From Parapristionchus giblindavisi (taxonomy: Eukaryota; Nematoda; Chromadorea; Rhabditida; Diplogasteridae): 64,000 nucleotides of DNA. Numbering within the stretch: position 1 is the stretch's first letter; each line of letters opens with the position of its first letter. The notes beneath the pieces were generated by a model, which had not been told where the DNA came from, did not search any database, and saw nothing but the letters and a program-made list of their open reading frames with translations. The stretch is from positions 372,001 to 436,000 of the forward strand of contig CALSFV010000220.1 in assembly GCA_943737045.1 (NCBI GenBank). Reading direction: 5' to 3'. Positions 46,595-58,387 of the stretch are shown piece by piece. A program made the position numbers and the translations under genes.

Positions 46595-46666
46595 TAGTAG
46601 GGAGGGATTCGAACCCACGACATTCCAAAAGCTAATCCGGCACTCTAACCACTTGGCTACGGAGGA
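46595..46666 (-). pseudogene. tRNA-like sequence in right arm
   Basis: Inverted copy of 45804-45875 with three or four differences. Both boxes are preserved. Confidence 0.6.
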
Positions 46667-46960
46667 CACAGACTGTGCTCTCTGAGTGTTTCACACTATT
46701 CCAAGGGTCTCGCGCCCAAATTTCCATCACATTTTCATAATCGATTTTCGGTACCAAGGAAGCAAATATCCAAAAAGTTTAAAACAGTTCTGTGACCCCC
46801 TGGGGGGTCCTAGTCGACCTATGTCAACGAATTTTGCACTGATGGTCCCCGCCATTCTCGGTTCCCTTGTAAGTTATTCTTCACAGTCAATAAATCAAAA
46901 TAACTCAATCAATAAATGAATAATATTCTCACCATCCAATTCTCCCTCCTCACTGGAGAT

Positions 46961-47701
46961 CAGGGATGGGCGAAAAAAGATTTTTCGTGTTCGTTTTTTT
47001 CGTTTTTTTCGAGCCCCAGACGAAAAATTGTTCGATCGAAAAAATTTTCGTCTTTCTCGGAAATTTTTCGAGTTTTACACTAGATATTCTGGGAGTTCAA
47101 AACCAACGAAATATGGGGAAAACGGGATGTTCAACTACAAAAAAGATATTTTCGAAAGAAATTCAATGACGTTTTTTCATACTGTATGTTTTCCACTCAA
47201 GAAATGATCGAGTTCTTACTGTATTTTCACTATTTCTGAATTGCTGACGACTGTTTTTCCATATAATTTCAAGCCAAATTCACGAACATCTAGCAGGGAA
47301 AATTCATGTGAAAAAAATTCCGCCCTGGAAGTGGAGAGATTTTTCTCTACTGCGGAAACCATCGTAACCGACAATCGTAGTCTCCTTTCTCATTCCTCTT
47401 TCGAATCTCTGATTTTTCTCAATGTCAATATTCCTATCATGAGTTTCGTTTGAGGTGAAGTTGTGTCGAATTTACGTTTCTTATTGTTTCGTCCACTTCC
47501 ATATTTTGCCTAAATAATTTTTTTGGATGCATCCAATAAAGAATGACTTTCGAGCTAAACGATTTCAACATTATAAATTACTTTAACAGTAAAATTGGAT
47601 TTTTTTCGTTTTTTTCGAATTTTTCGAATTTTTTCGAGGTTTTGAAACGAAAATTTTTCGTTTTCGAATTTTTTTCGTCCGATCATGTTCGCCCATCCCT
47701 G
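46961..47701. mobile_element. non-autonomous hAT element inside a UBA2 exon
   Basis: 741 bp; ends CAGGGATGGGCGAA and its complement; perfect 8-bp duplication CTGGAGAT on both sides (46953-46960, 47702-47709). These are hallmarks of hAT elements. The interior is TTTTTCG-rich with no transposase. Removal of the element and one duplicate restores a continuous UBA2 reading frame. Confidence 0.92.
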
Positions 47702-47785
47702 CTGGAGATGATTCCCTTGTTGGCAGTGGCCTCGAATACGTCGGGCTCTTCCACACCGAGAGCGCCGATCAGCACCTGAGGAGAA

Positions 47786-47790
47786 AAAAA

Positions 47791-47867
<77 letters not shown>

Positions 47868-47885
47868 ATCAATCAAAAAATAAAT

Positions 47886-47937
<52 letters not shown>

Positions 47938-47938
47938 A
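47786..47938. repeat. (AATC)n microsatellite
   Basis: About 150 bp of AATC with a few interruptions. It abuts the polypyrimidine side of the UBA2 acceptor at 47776. Confidence 0.95.
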
Positions 47939-47987
47939 AACCTTCATTATTCTAATCATAAAAGTCGCACTCCGAGCTAATTTGAAA

Positions 47988-48049
47988 CTCTCTGCTCTGG
48001 CAACGCTCCCTCGTCGAAAAAGAAAGCGAGAGTGCATTGGCAAGGCGGA
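47988..48049. repeat. dispersed short hairpin repeat, copy 3
   Basis: CTCTGCTCTGGCAACGCTCC with AGCGAGAGTGCATTGGCAAG; the most diverged of the three copies. Confidence 0.65.
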
Positions 48050-48921
48050 CAGTTTGAGCTATTGGTGTAAGGTTATAAAAGAAGGGGTATAAGGTTAAAT
48101 GTACAGTACCGTGCAAAAGTCCGGCCCCAAAATTTGAATCGCTATAACTTTCTTCGTACTTGACCGATCGGCCCCCGGTTTGTTTTATTAAATAGTGTAA
48201 CCATTGGAGAAAATTTTATGTTATTGATTATTACCTACGATGATGAAATGATTTCATCATTCTTAAAATGCCGAGGTGCGATCGTAAAAATAGGTTTATT
48301 CTCAGGTAGATTTTTTCAATTAGTCCAATTTTTTTGTGAGGAACGAACAACTATCGGTGAACATTTTAAGCCATTAACCACGTTGCTTGCACATCGCTCC
48401 GAGGAATTAGCTAATTTCGCCTGACCCATCAAAATTTCGTAAAAATGTCATAACTCAGTCTGTAGCTGAGCTACGGGCATCCGATTCAACCAGTATTATC
48501 ACATGGCCATAGGGCACCACCATGCCAATTTCAGAATGATTCCGCTTCTTGAAGTGAACATTCGAAAAAAAATCCCATCCCATATTTTGGGCATACGGTA
48601 TTTCCCAGCCGGTTTTTCTAAAAATCTAAAAATTTGGTATGATGTGCCTAAACATCTACCTAACACATCTACAAAGTGGTGACATTACAGGAGTTCAATT
48701 ACGACTTTGCCCATAAAAATACCATTGACAGTCAAAGTGGAATTTTGCGAGAAAAGATACAGTTAAAAAAGGTGGAATGTTCAATAGTGGAACTAAACTG
48801 AGGATACTTGTAGGAAATGTGCTTATTAAACACTTGGTTCAAAATACGATCGAAATTGATGTGAAATACTGTGTTATTCCCGTAATAATACTCCATAGCG
48901 AACGAAATTAGGTTCGGTCAG

Positions 48922-49888
48922 GCGCCGGAAAGTCAGTGCCAACTTTTTGTTTTTGCTATATTTTTTTAACCAAGCGTGCTATGGGGCCGCTTTCGCGTTT
49001 TTTATGGGAAATTTATCGAGGAATCCGGCCCTGATATTGCCGACTCATGAAAATTTCTCATTATTGCGTAATGATGACGCAATCGAAGTCCACTTTTTTG
49101 AAAAATCATAACTCCGAGGAAAAATTTTTTCCAGCCAACCGTTCTTCTATAAGTTTGAGATCTACGCGTCGGCTACCCAGAAAAAAATTTTTAGGTTGCT
49201 GCGATTTTTTTCAACCGCAGCGGCCTTGCTGCAAAATGGCGGCTGCAAACTCAGATCTCAGCTCCAAGACATGCTAGAGACTCGTTCTTGGGATCAAAAA
49301 GATCCTTATGATGTCCCAAATAATCCTTGAAAGTTTGGTCCTGATCGGACCACAATTGCCTTCAGTACACCAAAAAGTCACTTTTTCAGATGACCTCACT
49401 TTGAGGGCCTACAATTATGAGAGTGATTTTTCCAAAAACGTGGTTCTTGTGCTAAAATATGCCAAATCCATCCCAGAGGCCATCCTCACACTTTGGTGAA
49501 AACACCTTGCTTCGCATCTTCACGGCGAACGATAAGCGAGCATGCACTCGTTTCGGAGGCGCACGTCCAGGGGAGGGGAGAGAGGGGAGGGGCGCGCGCA
49601 CTCACAGTGAGTGTGTGCAGGAAAGACTGATGTGGCACCGAGGGGCTGCAAGATGGGTTCTCCCAAGCTTGCAGACGTATTATATGATGATTTCGGCACA
49701 TTTTAGCACAAGAACCGAAATTTTAGAAAAATCACTGTCATAATTGTATGCCCTTAAAGTGAGGTCATCTGAAAAAAGTGACTTTTTGGTGTACTTTTTT
49801 TGTGTCCTTGTGATTTTTCTAAATTTTTTCAATTCTTGTTCTAAAATGTATTCTTTTCAATTAAAAGTTGGCACTGACTTTCCGGCGC
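48922..49888. mobile_element. fold-back element in UBA2 intron
   Basis: Ends GCGCCGGAAAGTCAGTGCC and complement. A second inverted pair inside (about 49364-49470 and 49690-49794, GTACACCAAAAAGTCACTTTTT) is better conserved. No coding capacity seen. Confidence 0.75.
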
Positions 49889-50321
49889 GACTGTAGTGGG
49901 TAAATTCTCGAAATAGGGTGGGTTGATCCACAAAATTCGTTATTTTCGCTTAAAAATCGTCACTTTTTATCGTCCTTTTTTCACATCAAGTAGCTTAAAA
50001 TGGGTCTTATATAGTGTATGGTCAATCCTCGCATTGCGAGGTATGGCAATGTATGACATATTTGTATATATTTCACAATCCTCCTTTAACAAGGCAGAGG
50101 ATAAGAAGAAATAGTACGATTTTTAAATAAACAATTGTTACATAATTTGTTGGCTTTTTTTCAATTGCGAAAAGTTGATGAACGATGTGCAAGCTGACAA
50201 AGATTATAAAGGAATGCAGTCCAAAGATCAAAGATCAAAGATCAAACCTTGAGTGCCTCCTCGGTTATTGCTCCAGCCACGATAGCATTCGTCGTGGCGG
50301 GAATGATGTTGCCGGCCATTG

Positions 50322-50768
50322 CTGAAATTGTATTACTTATTGCTACTATTATAATTATGTTGTCATTATTATCACCAAAATAGTTACGATCCTCTTTAAT
50401 GATCACTGCTCTATATACATTCTCTTTAGAGAAATTCAGTACATTCATAACAATATTTGATCCAAGATTGTCAATTGTAAACGCATTGAAACCCCAAACC
50501 AACAGGTTTTCCTCGGTGTTCACAACAATTGAACCAGAATCTTTCCAAAAAGGTTTAAAATCAAAAAAATAAATATATAATAAGTATAATGCACATCGTG
50601 AAACAGACATGGTCCATGGTTATCCCACGGCCAAAAAATGCGGGTGGGTAACGTAGATTTTCGGCAAAAAAATGCGGGTGGGTACACAAAAAATGGGGGA
50701 AATTAAAACTTTTTTTAAAAACTCTGTTATTATTTCAGTTGACAGTTAGACTATTTATCGTACAGTAA
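50322..50768. other. region upstream of first UBA2 exon
   Basis: AT-rich. Contains a truncated copy (from 50604) of the next element's end. No further UBA2 exon seen. Confidence 0.5.
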
Positions 50769-51710
50769 CAGACATGGCCTATGGTTATCCCACGGGATAG
50801 ACCCACCCGCAAAAAAGTGCATTTCATGGTTACCCACCCGCAAAATTGGACCGTAAATTGACGGGTTACCCACACGCGTTTTTGCCGCAAAATTTAGGTA
50901 CCCACACGCACTTGAAGGAGCTGGGATATTGATAGACCATCACTGTACAGTAAGAACGAGAACTGATTTTAATAATATCCGATTTCGTTCAATACTGCAC
51001 TATATTACATGCATTGTATCTCAATCTGATCGGGTACCGACAGAGAAAAACATGAAACTTAAGAAATTTAGTGATCATTGCGTTTAAGAGGATTTCCAGC
51101 GCGTAATCCCATGGTACCTACGGTGGGATAACGCTCTGGCAAATGAGTTTGACGCGTTCGTTTTACATTTCCGTGTGAAAAATTGGAATCTCTGTCGGTA
51201 CGCGACGAGAAATGACGCAAAAAATATTTTTTATATGCTAAGACCAAGGAAATAGAAAAAATAAATTCAGTACGCGATAATCATGCTTGAAAATGCACTC
51301 CTCCAAACAACACTTTCCCATTATAATTTTCATATTTCTTATTGCCCACTGTGTTCTCTGCCGGTACGCGACTCTTTAAACGAAAAATCAAATTTTTTGA
51401 ATCAATTCATATTTCAGTTCTTGTTAACGTTAAATTACGACACAGCGTAATACTATCACTTCACTGAACTTAACGATCGTACTCTTCTCATATTCGTACT
51501 CATTCATTCAATTTGCTACCATACTCTTTTCTTCAATTTTTTTCGACATGATTGATTAATTAATAATTTTTTCAAGTCAACATTTTCGAAATTTTGCGGG
51601 TGGGTTACCTACTTTTAAAAAAAAATGCGGGTGGGTTACCTACTTTTTAAAAAAAATTGCGGGTGGGTCTATCCCATATGATAACCATGGGTCATGCCTG
51701 GTCGTGACCT
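50769..51710. mobile_element. DNA element with GGGTGGGTTACC subterminal repeats
   Basis: Ends CAGACATGGCCTATGGTTATC and CAGGCATGACCCATGGTTATC (inverted), continuing through GGGATAGACCCACCCGC. Both ends carry several TAACCCACCCGC units. The interior is AT-rich without an ORF. Confidence 0.75.
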
Positions 51711-51983
51711 CTAGCTAACTCTCTGACTCTTTTTGATTGCATGTGCATGGCATATTAAAATCCGAATCAAAATGATTTGCCTGATATTCTTTTCATCACA
51801 GTTTTTGGTCGCATTTCGAACCGAATTGAGCGGGAAGGATACAGCAGTGGAAGGAGGGACAATATAGTATTCTATAGTATTCCGTCTCGAGTCATTTTCT
51901 TGCCAGAAAGACCAAAGTTCATTTCAACACGTTGGAATTATCTTTAAAATTGATCTTTCTGACCTCCCCGTCGACATAGGTGC

Positions 51984-53327
51984 GGTACCGATGAAAAATA
52001 GATTTTTCTGTTTTATGTGTGATAATTACAGGCTCAATGAGTGAAGTTCACTGGTACTTGGAAATTTCTTCCAATTGAAAATTCGCTTCAGGGGATGACC
52101 ACACAACGATTTGGCGCCTTTTCCTAAAAGGTTTATTTCGAATCCAATCGATGCGGGAGTGGGCGCAATCGACACCTTAGCTAATTCTAAGAAACTATTG
52201 TCAAGGGGAGTTTTTCGATCAACGGTCAACGAAGGCTGGAATTTTGAATTTTCGAAAAAAATTTCACATTTAATTAATTTTCACCATTTTGCTACAACAA
52301 CCCTACGTTTTTTTATTTGCTTAATCGCTTCTAAATATCATAACACAGCTTCAGTTTAAAAATCATATTTTTTTAAAAATACGATTACGGTGTATAAATC
52401 ATTTTTATAATGAAGTCGTGAATTATGGTGTGGCACCTACAGTATCCCGAATCGATCAATTTAGAAATCTGGTAGTTTTAAACATATTTTACCGCTGTTC
52501 TTGACATGACTAAGGTATACGACTACTCCTCGTCTTCGGAGTGCACCCGTGCCCAGGTGCTGATGTCGATGAAAATTGACAATTTTCGTTAATTGATCAC
52601 TTTTTCGTTGTTTGTGATCCAATATCGATAAAAATTGGATCACTATACCATATTATCATCTATACAAACATACTAAAAAATAAAGAGAAACGGTTGACTG
52701 CGAAGAAAGTTATTGTTGAAAAACCAAAATATTGTTGAATATTTGCCAGCACTGTACCGTGCAGGTGCACTCCGAAGACGAGGAGTCGTCGTATACCTTA
52801 GTCATGTCAAGAACAGCGGTAAAATATGTTTAAAACTACCAGATTTCTAAATTGATCGATTCGGGATACTGTAGGTGCCACACCATAATTCACGACTTCA
52901 TTATAAAAATTATTTATTCACCGTAATCGTATTTTTAAAAAATTATGATTTTTAAACTGAAGCTGTGTTATGATATTTAGAAGCGATTAAGCAAATAAAA
53001 AAACGTAGGGTTGTTGTAGCAAAATGGTGAAAATTAATTAAATGTGAAATTTTTTTCGAAAATTCAAAATTCCAGCCTTCGTTGACTGTTGATCGAAAAA
53101 CTCCCCTTGACAATAGTTTCTTAGTATTAGCTAAGGTGTCGATTTCGCCCACTCCTGCATCGATTAGATTCGAAATAAACCTTTTAGGAAAAGGCGCCAA
53201 ATCGTTGTGTGGTCATCCCCTGAAGCGAATTTTCAATTGGAAGCAATTTCCAAGTACCAGTGAACTTCACTCATTGAGCCTGTAATTATCATACATAAAA
53301 CAGAAAAATCTATTTTTCATCGATACC
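51984..53327. mobile_element. fold-back element, 1.3 kb
   Basis: Two arms of about 570 bp (to about 52555 and from about 52757) are nearly identical in inverse orientation, ends GGTACCGATGAAAAATAG. The loop is about 200 bp. Mirror 82-codon frames in the arms have no recognised domain. Confidence 0.85.
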
Positions 53328-53836
53328 AAAAAATATCCGAGTTGTTGAATTCTCTCAGATAGTGTTTTATACTGTAGTGTCAAAAAAAAATGAATTGATT
53401 AAAATACAGGAATCTTACCAGGACATGTTACACGCTTATTGTAGTAATTAATGACAAGATCAAGAAGAAAACAGACGGACTGAAGCAAAACTGTTCTTTC
53501 ACTGCACAGGGATGGTCACTGCAGAAATCTTGAAGTGAAGTATGTACCTCTTTACAAATCTCTTTAATATCTATCAAAATCACAAATTTTGCGAAACGAT
53601 TCGAAGCTACTACAACAATATAAAATATAATTTACAAAAAATATAATTTAAAGCACTGTGAAGGAGGATGAGTTTGTTGTTAAGTATCATTATTACAAAC
53701 TGATCAACAAGTGTTCAAAATGGGCCCGTATTATTGCAAAGGAAAGTGAATATGGTTATAATATTATTATAGATTCTCTGAAATATGTAATGGTAAACTA
53801 ATAAAAAATCTCTAAGGATGATCATATTTGATGCTA
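53328..53836. other. intergenic, 3' flank of SEC3
   Basis: AT-rich, nothing recognised besides the expected 3' UTR of the minus-strand SEC3 gene. Confidence 0.5.
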
Positions 53837-56246
53837 TTAATGTGATTGGGCAATATCAGAGAAGAACTTTAGAACGTCGTCAATAGAAACTTCGAGATCA
53901 ACCTGAAACTTATCTTTTATGATAAATGAATCGCATAAATCATTCTCACATTGCCATTTGGATAACATTCTGCCATAATCTGTTGATATGAATGAAGTTG
54001 TTTGATGAATGCATCCTGAAAACATTTCATAATCTTATGCAACTTGTTTTTCTTCGCACCTGCATATTTCTCCAAACAACTTGTAGAAGTGATGAGTTGT
54101 CAACCAAATGCTTTTCCAACTTCTTATATAACAGTTCAAGTCCCTTTTTCACTTCTTTCTCAGGATATTGCGAGATCACCTAAAGTTCATTCATTTCATT
54201 TATTGTATAATATGAATAAGAAATAACCTTTTTAAGCTCCATCTTAGAGAATTGTTGTTGGTACGTTATTTCCTCCGGGCGAATTCTCTCTTTGGCTCTC
54301 TGTACGGATTCGAAGAAAATCTGGAAACATTTGGCTGGGTTTTGGATGATATGGATGATAACGCACATGAATCTTTTCCAGTGGCCTTCCCATATGTTCG
54401 CGCACATACATGTCCGTTTAGCTTCCTTTCGAAGAGGATCAAGACAGCTGATCTTTTTCTCAGAAAGTGTTTCTTGATGATAATTCTCGAAGCGAACCAC
54501 AGTGGGAGGAGATTTACTGTAATGCGATACGGCGACTTCTTCGATTCCTTCACAAGTTGCACGTACAAGAGCGACATACCTAGAATGTTTTGACTATTGG
54601 AAGACATCAGAGAAACTGATACCATTTCTCGATATCTGTCCTCCTTTCAGCTCCTTTGAAATGATTCTCAGCATTTTGCATGATGTACGATAATCGATCA
54701 ATAGATGACAATATTCCAACTCGAGTTTTCTTTGTCAACTTGACTTCACGAAGAGCTTGTGCCTCCGAATTCTAAAATTATAATAGATAAAGAACGGTAT
54801 GAGACCATTTTGTGCCAAAACAACGAACCATGTACATATCAAACTGTTTCTTGATTAGCACTACCAGACTACCAAATGTTATTGAATAAAAGGATCCAGG
54901 CTCCGTTGAAGTAAGAACTTTCTTTGACATGATAACAAACAACAGTAGTATGTTGCTGTAATGGAATAAATACTTGACAATTCAATGAACGATCTGACCT
55001 CTTGTGATTCTTGCAACATGCTTTAGAGAATCGATCAAGGTTAGAATTGAGTGGAGTATCAAATAATGGGGCCATCATATGTCGAACTTGCTCATTTACT
55101 TGCTTATCAACTCGAGATCCAACTACAACAAGTTTGAGCCATTTTAATATATGTTATTGAGACTCACCGATATTGCCACTATCTCCACTATTATTGGATA
55201 CATTATCGCCGATAAGATTCACTTCAGAATTGATATGAAAGAATCGAACACAAAACTTTTGCTCATTGGTGATGACAGGATTCAGTTCACCAAGAACTGT
55301 CTCAATACACTGAATAAGACAATTATTATCATATTACAGTAACATATTGATATTACCGTAGTAAGAGATGGTGCATACGATCCTTCACTACCAAGACTTG
55401 TCTTTCTATCTCCACTTGATGTAATTCTACTCACTTCATTACAAACGACATCAAAGAATCGATCGAATAGTCTTCTATACAATTGACGAGTAGCCTCGAT
55501 GTACCGATCCATTGCTGAATACATACTTTATCATTTTTATGTTTATCCAATCCAAGAAGAAATGATAAATAGCGAGTATTATTGCTAATGATCTCTTGAT
55601 CGTACCTACATTGTACACTTCTGGTTTCGTTGTCTTTAACCATCCCATAAGATCAGCCAATGGATAGAGTGCCCTATGTCTCTGTGATTGCTTCGGAATC
55701 GATAGATTGTGCCAATCTTGAGCTTCCGTCATCTCAGCCAGATTATTGAAGAGTGCAGTCAGATGACTCATTAATCGATCGATAAACAAGTCAATAACCT
55801 TAATAAGTAGAAAAAAATAAATGAAAGCAATATTGATAATAATACCGATAGTTTATCTCTCTGATCTCGATAGGCTTTCATCTTTCTCAGATAATTTGAT
55901 GTACATCCATCAACGAAACGAGAAACTGCATGGGCAGCTTCAACTACTCGAGCGATACTGTAATTACAATACGCAATGTCACGTTGTAATTTTCATGTTT
56001 TCGAAATTCATTAAAAAATTCGTTTTCGATATATTTTTAAAAAGTTGTGAGAATATCATTTAATGCGCCATACCTTGCAGGGTCGGAGATATTGGCTTCG
56101 GATAACACTTGAAGATGTTTACTTGATAGAATATCGAGCGTAGATATGAGATCACGTGTTTCCCTCTCTAGTTTCTCTTTGTTCCTTCGTTCAACGACAG
56201 ATAAGGAATCCTTCTCTTCAATCATTTCCACACTATCACGAACGAA
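53837..56246 (-). CDS. sec-3: exocyst complex component 1 (SEC3), C-terminal part
   Basis: Exons on minus, in order: 56074-56246, 55846-55957, 55610-55798, 55357-55514, 55168-55309, 54999-55122, 54829-54955, 54623-54771, 54367-54579, 54228-54320, 54060-54179, 53950-54015 and 53837-53902. About 575 residues align in order with the C-terminal two thirds of EXOC1: [65 protein letters not shown], ending [11 protein letters not shown]3 tethers secretory vesicles at the plasma membrane. Introns are tiny (45-95 bp), each with GT...AG. In exon 54367-54579 the frame must shift near 54400 between KEAKR and YVREHMGRP without an obvious intron. The N-terminal PH-like and coiled-coil part was not found upstream; a fold-back element sits at 56557-57772. 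Confidence 0.87.
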
Positions 56247-56556
56247 CTGAAATGATGTATGTTTGATTATGAAAGTACAGTGATTGGAACCCTTTGATTC
56301 TCTGACACAAAACTTTCACTTCTGTAATGATAAGAGTGTTCACTGAATATATCTTACTACTAGATATCTTATTACTATATCTTGTTACTTAGTTAATCCA
56401 ATGTGTGAACACTAATCGAGATGACAATATCACCATGTTTACTCAATGAAGATAGCAAATTAAGGTTTTGCACGAATGATTACTCTATGCACAAAAAATT
56501 GTCCAGCGCTACTCATAAGAAGTACACTATCGCTCAGTTAAAGTATTGTTGTCAAC
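56247..56556. other. upstream flank or intron of SEC3
   Basis: About 310 bp of AT-rich DNA with repeated TTACTA/ATATCTTA runs. No exon seen. Confidence 0.4.
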
Positions 56557-57772
56557 CATGATGTGTAGGTGTGATTAAATTAGTTCACTGATGCGTAGTG
56601 ATGACGCTACCGAAGTACACTTTTTTGAAAATTTCCATTTCTTTAGTGAAAAGCCCTGTTCTTCAGGAACACTGTGAGAGTGGAGACCCCCACTAGGGCT
56701 GTACAGTCAAACAATCCGGAATGGCTCCGACTCCGATTTCAAGCTGTAGAAGTGTCGCAACTTTGACCCCCAAAATTTATAACTCTGCTTCTAGATGTGC
56801 TAACAACCCGTTCTAAGCGCCAAAATGATGCTAATGGTAAGCGATGTTTATTCCCAGTTTATGGTAGTCATAGCTCTTCGTTCGCCCTCAGGGCATGAAA
56901 ATCAATTTTTTCGGAAGGACTGATTTTAAGACCCTACCGTTCAGAGGGCAGTTCTTCTAAAATTATGGTTCCTCCGCAGGTAGGTTTGCGATGTATCATA
57001 TATGTGTTTCCCTTATTTTGGTTAAGTTCCGATTCCTTTCAGACCCGCAGCAAACAGCAAACTTTATGCTGAGGTCTACTCGGTGCGCGCTCTTGCGCTT
57101 TCTCTGTTTCTGCTCTCGCCCCTGGCCCTCTATTGATGAAATCTCTTAGCTTCAAAGTACCAATGCATGTTAGAGATATTCACAAAAGTTTTTGCACTAT
57201 TTCTGATCTTTGATCTTTGTATTTTGATCTTTATTCGCTACAACCGAGTAGACCTCAGCAGAGCGTTTGCTGCGGGTCTGAAAGGAATCGGAACTTAACC
57301 AAAATAAGGGAAAAACATATATGATACATTACGAAGCTGCTTGCACAGGAACGATAATTTTAGAAGACCCGCCCTCTGAACGGTAGGGTCTCAAAATCGG
57401 ACCTCCCCAAAAAAATTTATTTTATGCCCTGATGGCAAATGGCGAGCCATGACTACCGTAATGTGGGGGGGGGGATAAACATTATTCGCCACTAGCATCA
57501 TTTCAGCACTTAGAACGGGTTGTTAGCACATCTAGAAGCAGAGTTATAAATTTTGGGGGTCAAAGTTGCTTCCCTGCTACAGCTTGAAATCGGAGTCGGA
57601 GCCATTCCGGATTGTTTGACTGTACAGCCCTAGTGGGGGTCTCCACTCTCACAGTGTTCCTGAAGAACAGGGCTTTACACTAAAGAAATGGGAATTTTCA
57701 AAAGAAGTGTACTTCGGTTGCGTCATCACTACGCATCAGTGAACTAATTTAATTACACCAACACATCGTGGT
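56557..57772. mobile_element. fold-back element, 1.2 kb
   Basis: Arms about 56557-57095 and 57238-57772 are inverted copies (CCATGATGTGT... / ...ACAC-ATCGTGG) through CTCACAGTGTTCC and GACCTACCGTTC... to GGTCTACTCGG. Loop about 140 bp containing GATCTTTGATCTTTG. No coding capacity. If SEC3 extends upstream, this sits in its intron. Confidence 0.85.
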
Positions 57773-58246
57773 ATTATTCCTTGATAAATTCTGCACATTG
57801 TCTCAAAAGATGAGCTTGATTGCTTTCCTGGATCAAAAGTTATAAAATAATGAAAAAGTGTCCCATGACTTTTGACCTATACTGTAGATAGATAGAGAGA
57901 AAGGGTTTGATCATAGATTAAAGAAAGATAAGATGGAATGATTCATGTCCTTTACTCTTTTATTTTACTCATTTCCCCTTCATTCCGCTTCTCCCGTCAT
58001 CTCTCTCTCCCTCTCCCTCTCCCTCTCCATCTCTCTCTCTCTCTCCCCTCTCCCTCTTCTTTCTTGAATGTGAACCAAACATAATTCATAGACTTATGTG
58101 ATTTATGGAGGAAGTAGAAGTAGAATGGACTACTGATACATATGACGACATAAGAATTATAATAATATTATTATTGTAAAGTTAATAATAATATGATATT
58201 TTTGATGTTATGATATATCTAATGATGATGATGTTGTTCATTTCAG
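57773..58246. other. CT-rich intergenic stretch
   Basis: A CCCTCT/CTCTCT-rich tract at about 57985-58065. No exon recognised. Confidence 0.5.
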
Positions 58247-58387
58247 AAAGGACGTAACAAATCGTACTATATAGTATTGAGTGAAAGAGCATTGGAGATT
58301 CATGAATCACTCAAATCATTCAATAAGAAGAAACCTGTTAAACATACTATTGATCTATCTACTGCATTCAATGTTGGACAGAGTACT
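58247..58387 (+). CDS. PH-domain exon, IRS/DOK-like (partial gene)
   Basis: One exon between a TTTCAG acceptor and a GTAAGT donor, 47 codons, phase 0 at both ends. It reads SYYIVLSERALEIHES, then IDLSTAFNVGQS, matching the middle strands of a PH domain of the insulin-receptor-substrate type (FFVLR...LEYYE...IPL..CFNI). Such domains bring adaptors to phosphoinositides near receptors. Neighbouring exons were not identified; the flanks are CT-rich and AT-rich DNA. It could be a real gene with long introns or a lone exon remnant. Confidence 0.5.

Larger units (their letters stand above)
45601..46869. mobile_element. fold-back DNA transposon with tRNA-like arms and DDE fragment
   Basis: Arms of about 385 bp (45601-45985 and 46483-46869) are inverted copies with ends CAAGGGAACCGAGAATGG. 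TAA flanks both ends, a 3-bp target duplication. Each arm carries a tRNA-like sequence. The 500-bp loop, GC-richer than its surroundings, encodes a DDE transposase fragment. It lies in a UBA2 intron, antisense to that gene in coding direction. Confidence 0.87.
44366..50321 (-). pseudogene. SUMO-activating enzyme subunit 2 (UBA2) C-terminal exons, interrupted by hAT element
   Basis: Exons on minus: 50248-50321, 47702-47775 + 46933-46952 (one exon split by the hAT insertion), 44875-44978 and 44366-44614. Phases join perfectly. The first holds MAGNIIPATTNAIVAG, the E1 motif next to the adenylation domain. Then come IISSEEGEL and LSSGDRLNVDDF of the ubiquitin-fold domain, and a charged tail with KRKTLEP and IKKAR like the UBA2 nuclear-localisation region. 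UBA2 with AOS1/SAE1 activates SUMO. The catalytic cysteine, ATP site and the zinc-binding Cys pairs are absent: no such exons were found between 50321 and 53836, and about 75 residues usually between the first two exons are missing. Reading into the hAT element gives a stop within about eight codons. Either a pseudogene fragment or an allele broken by the insertion. Confidence 0.68.
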
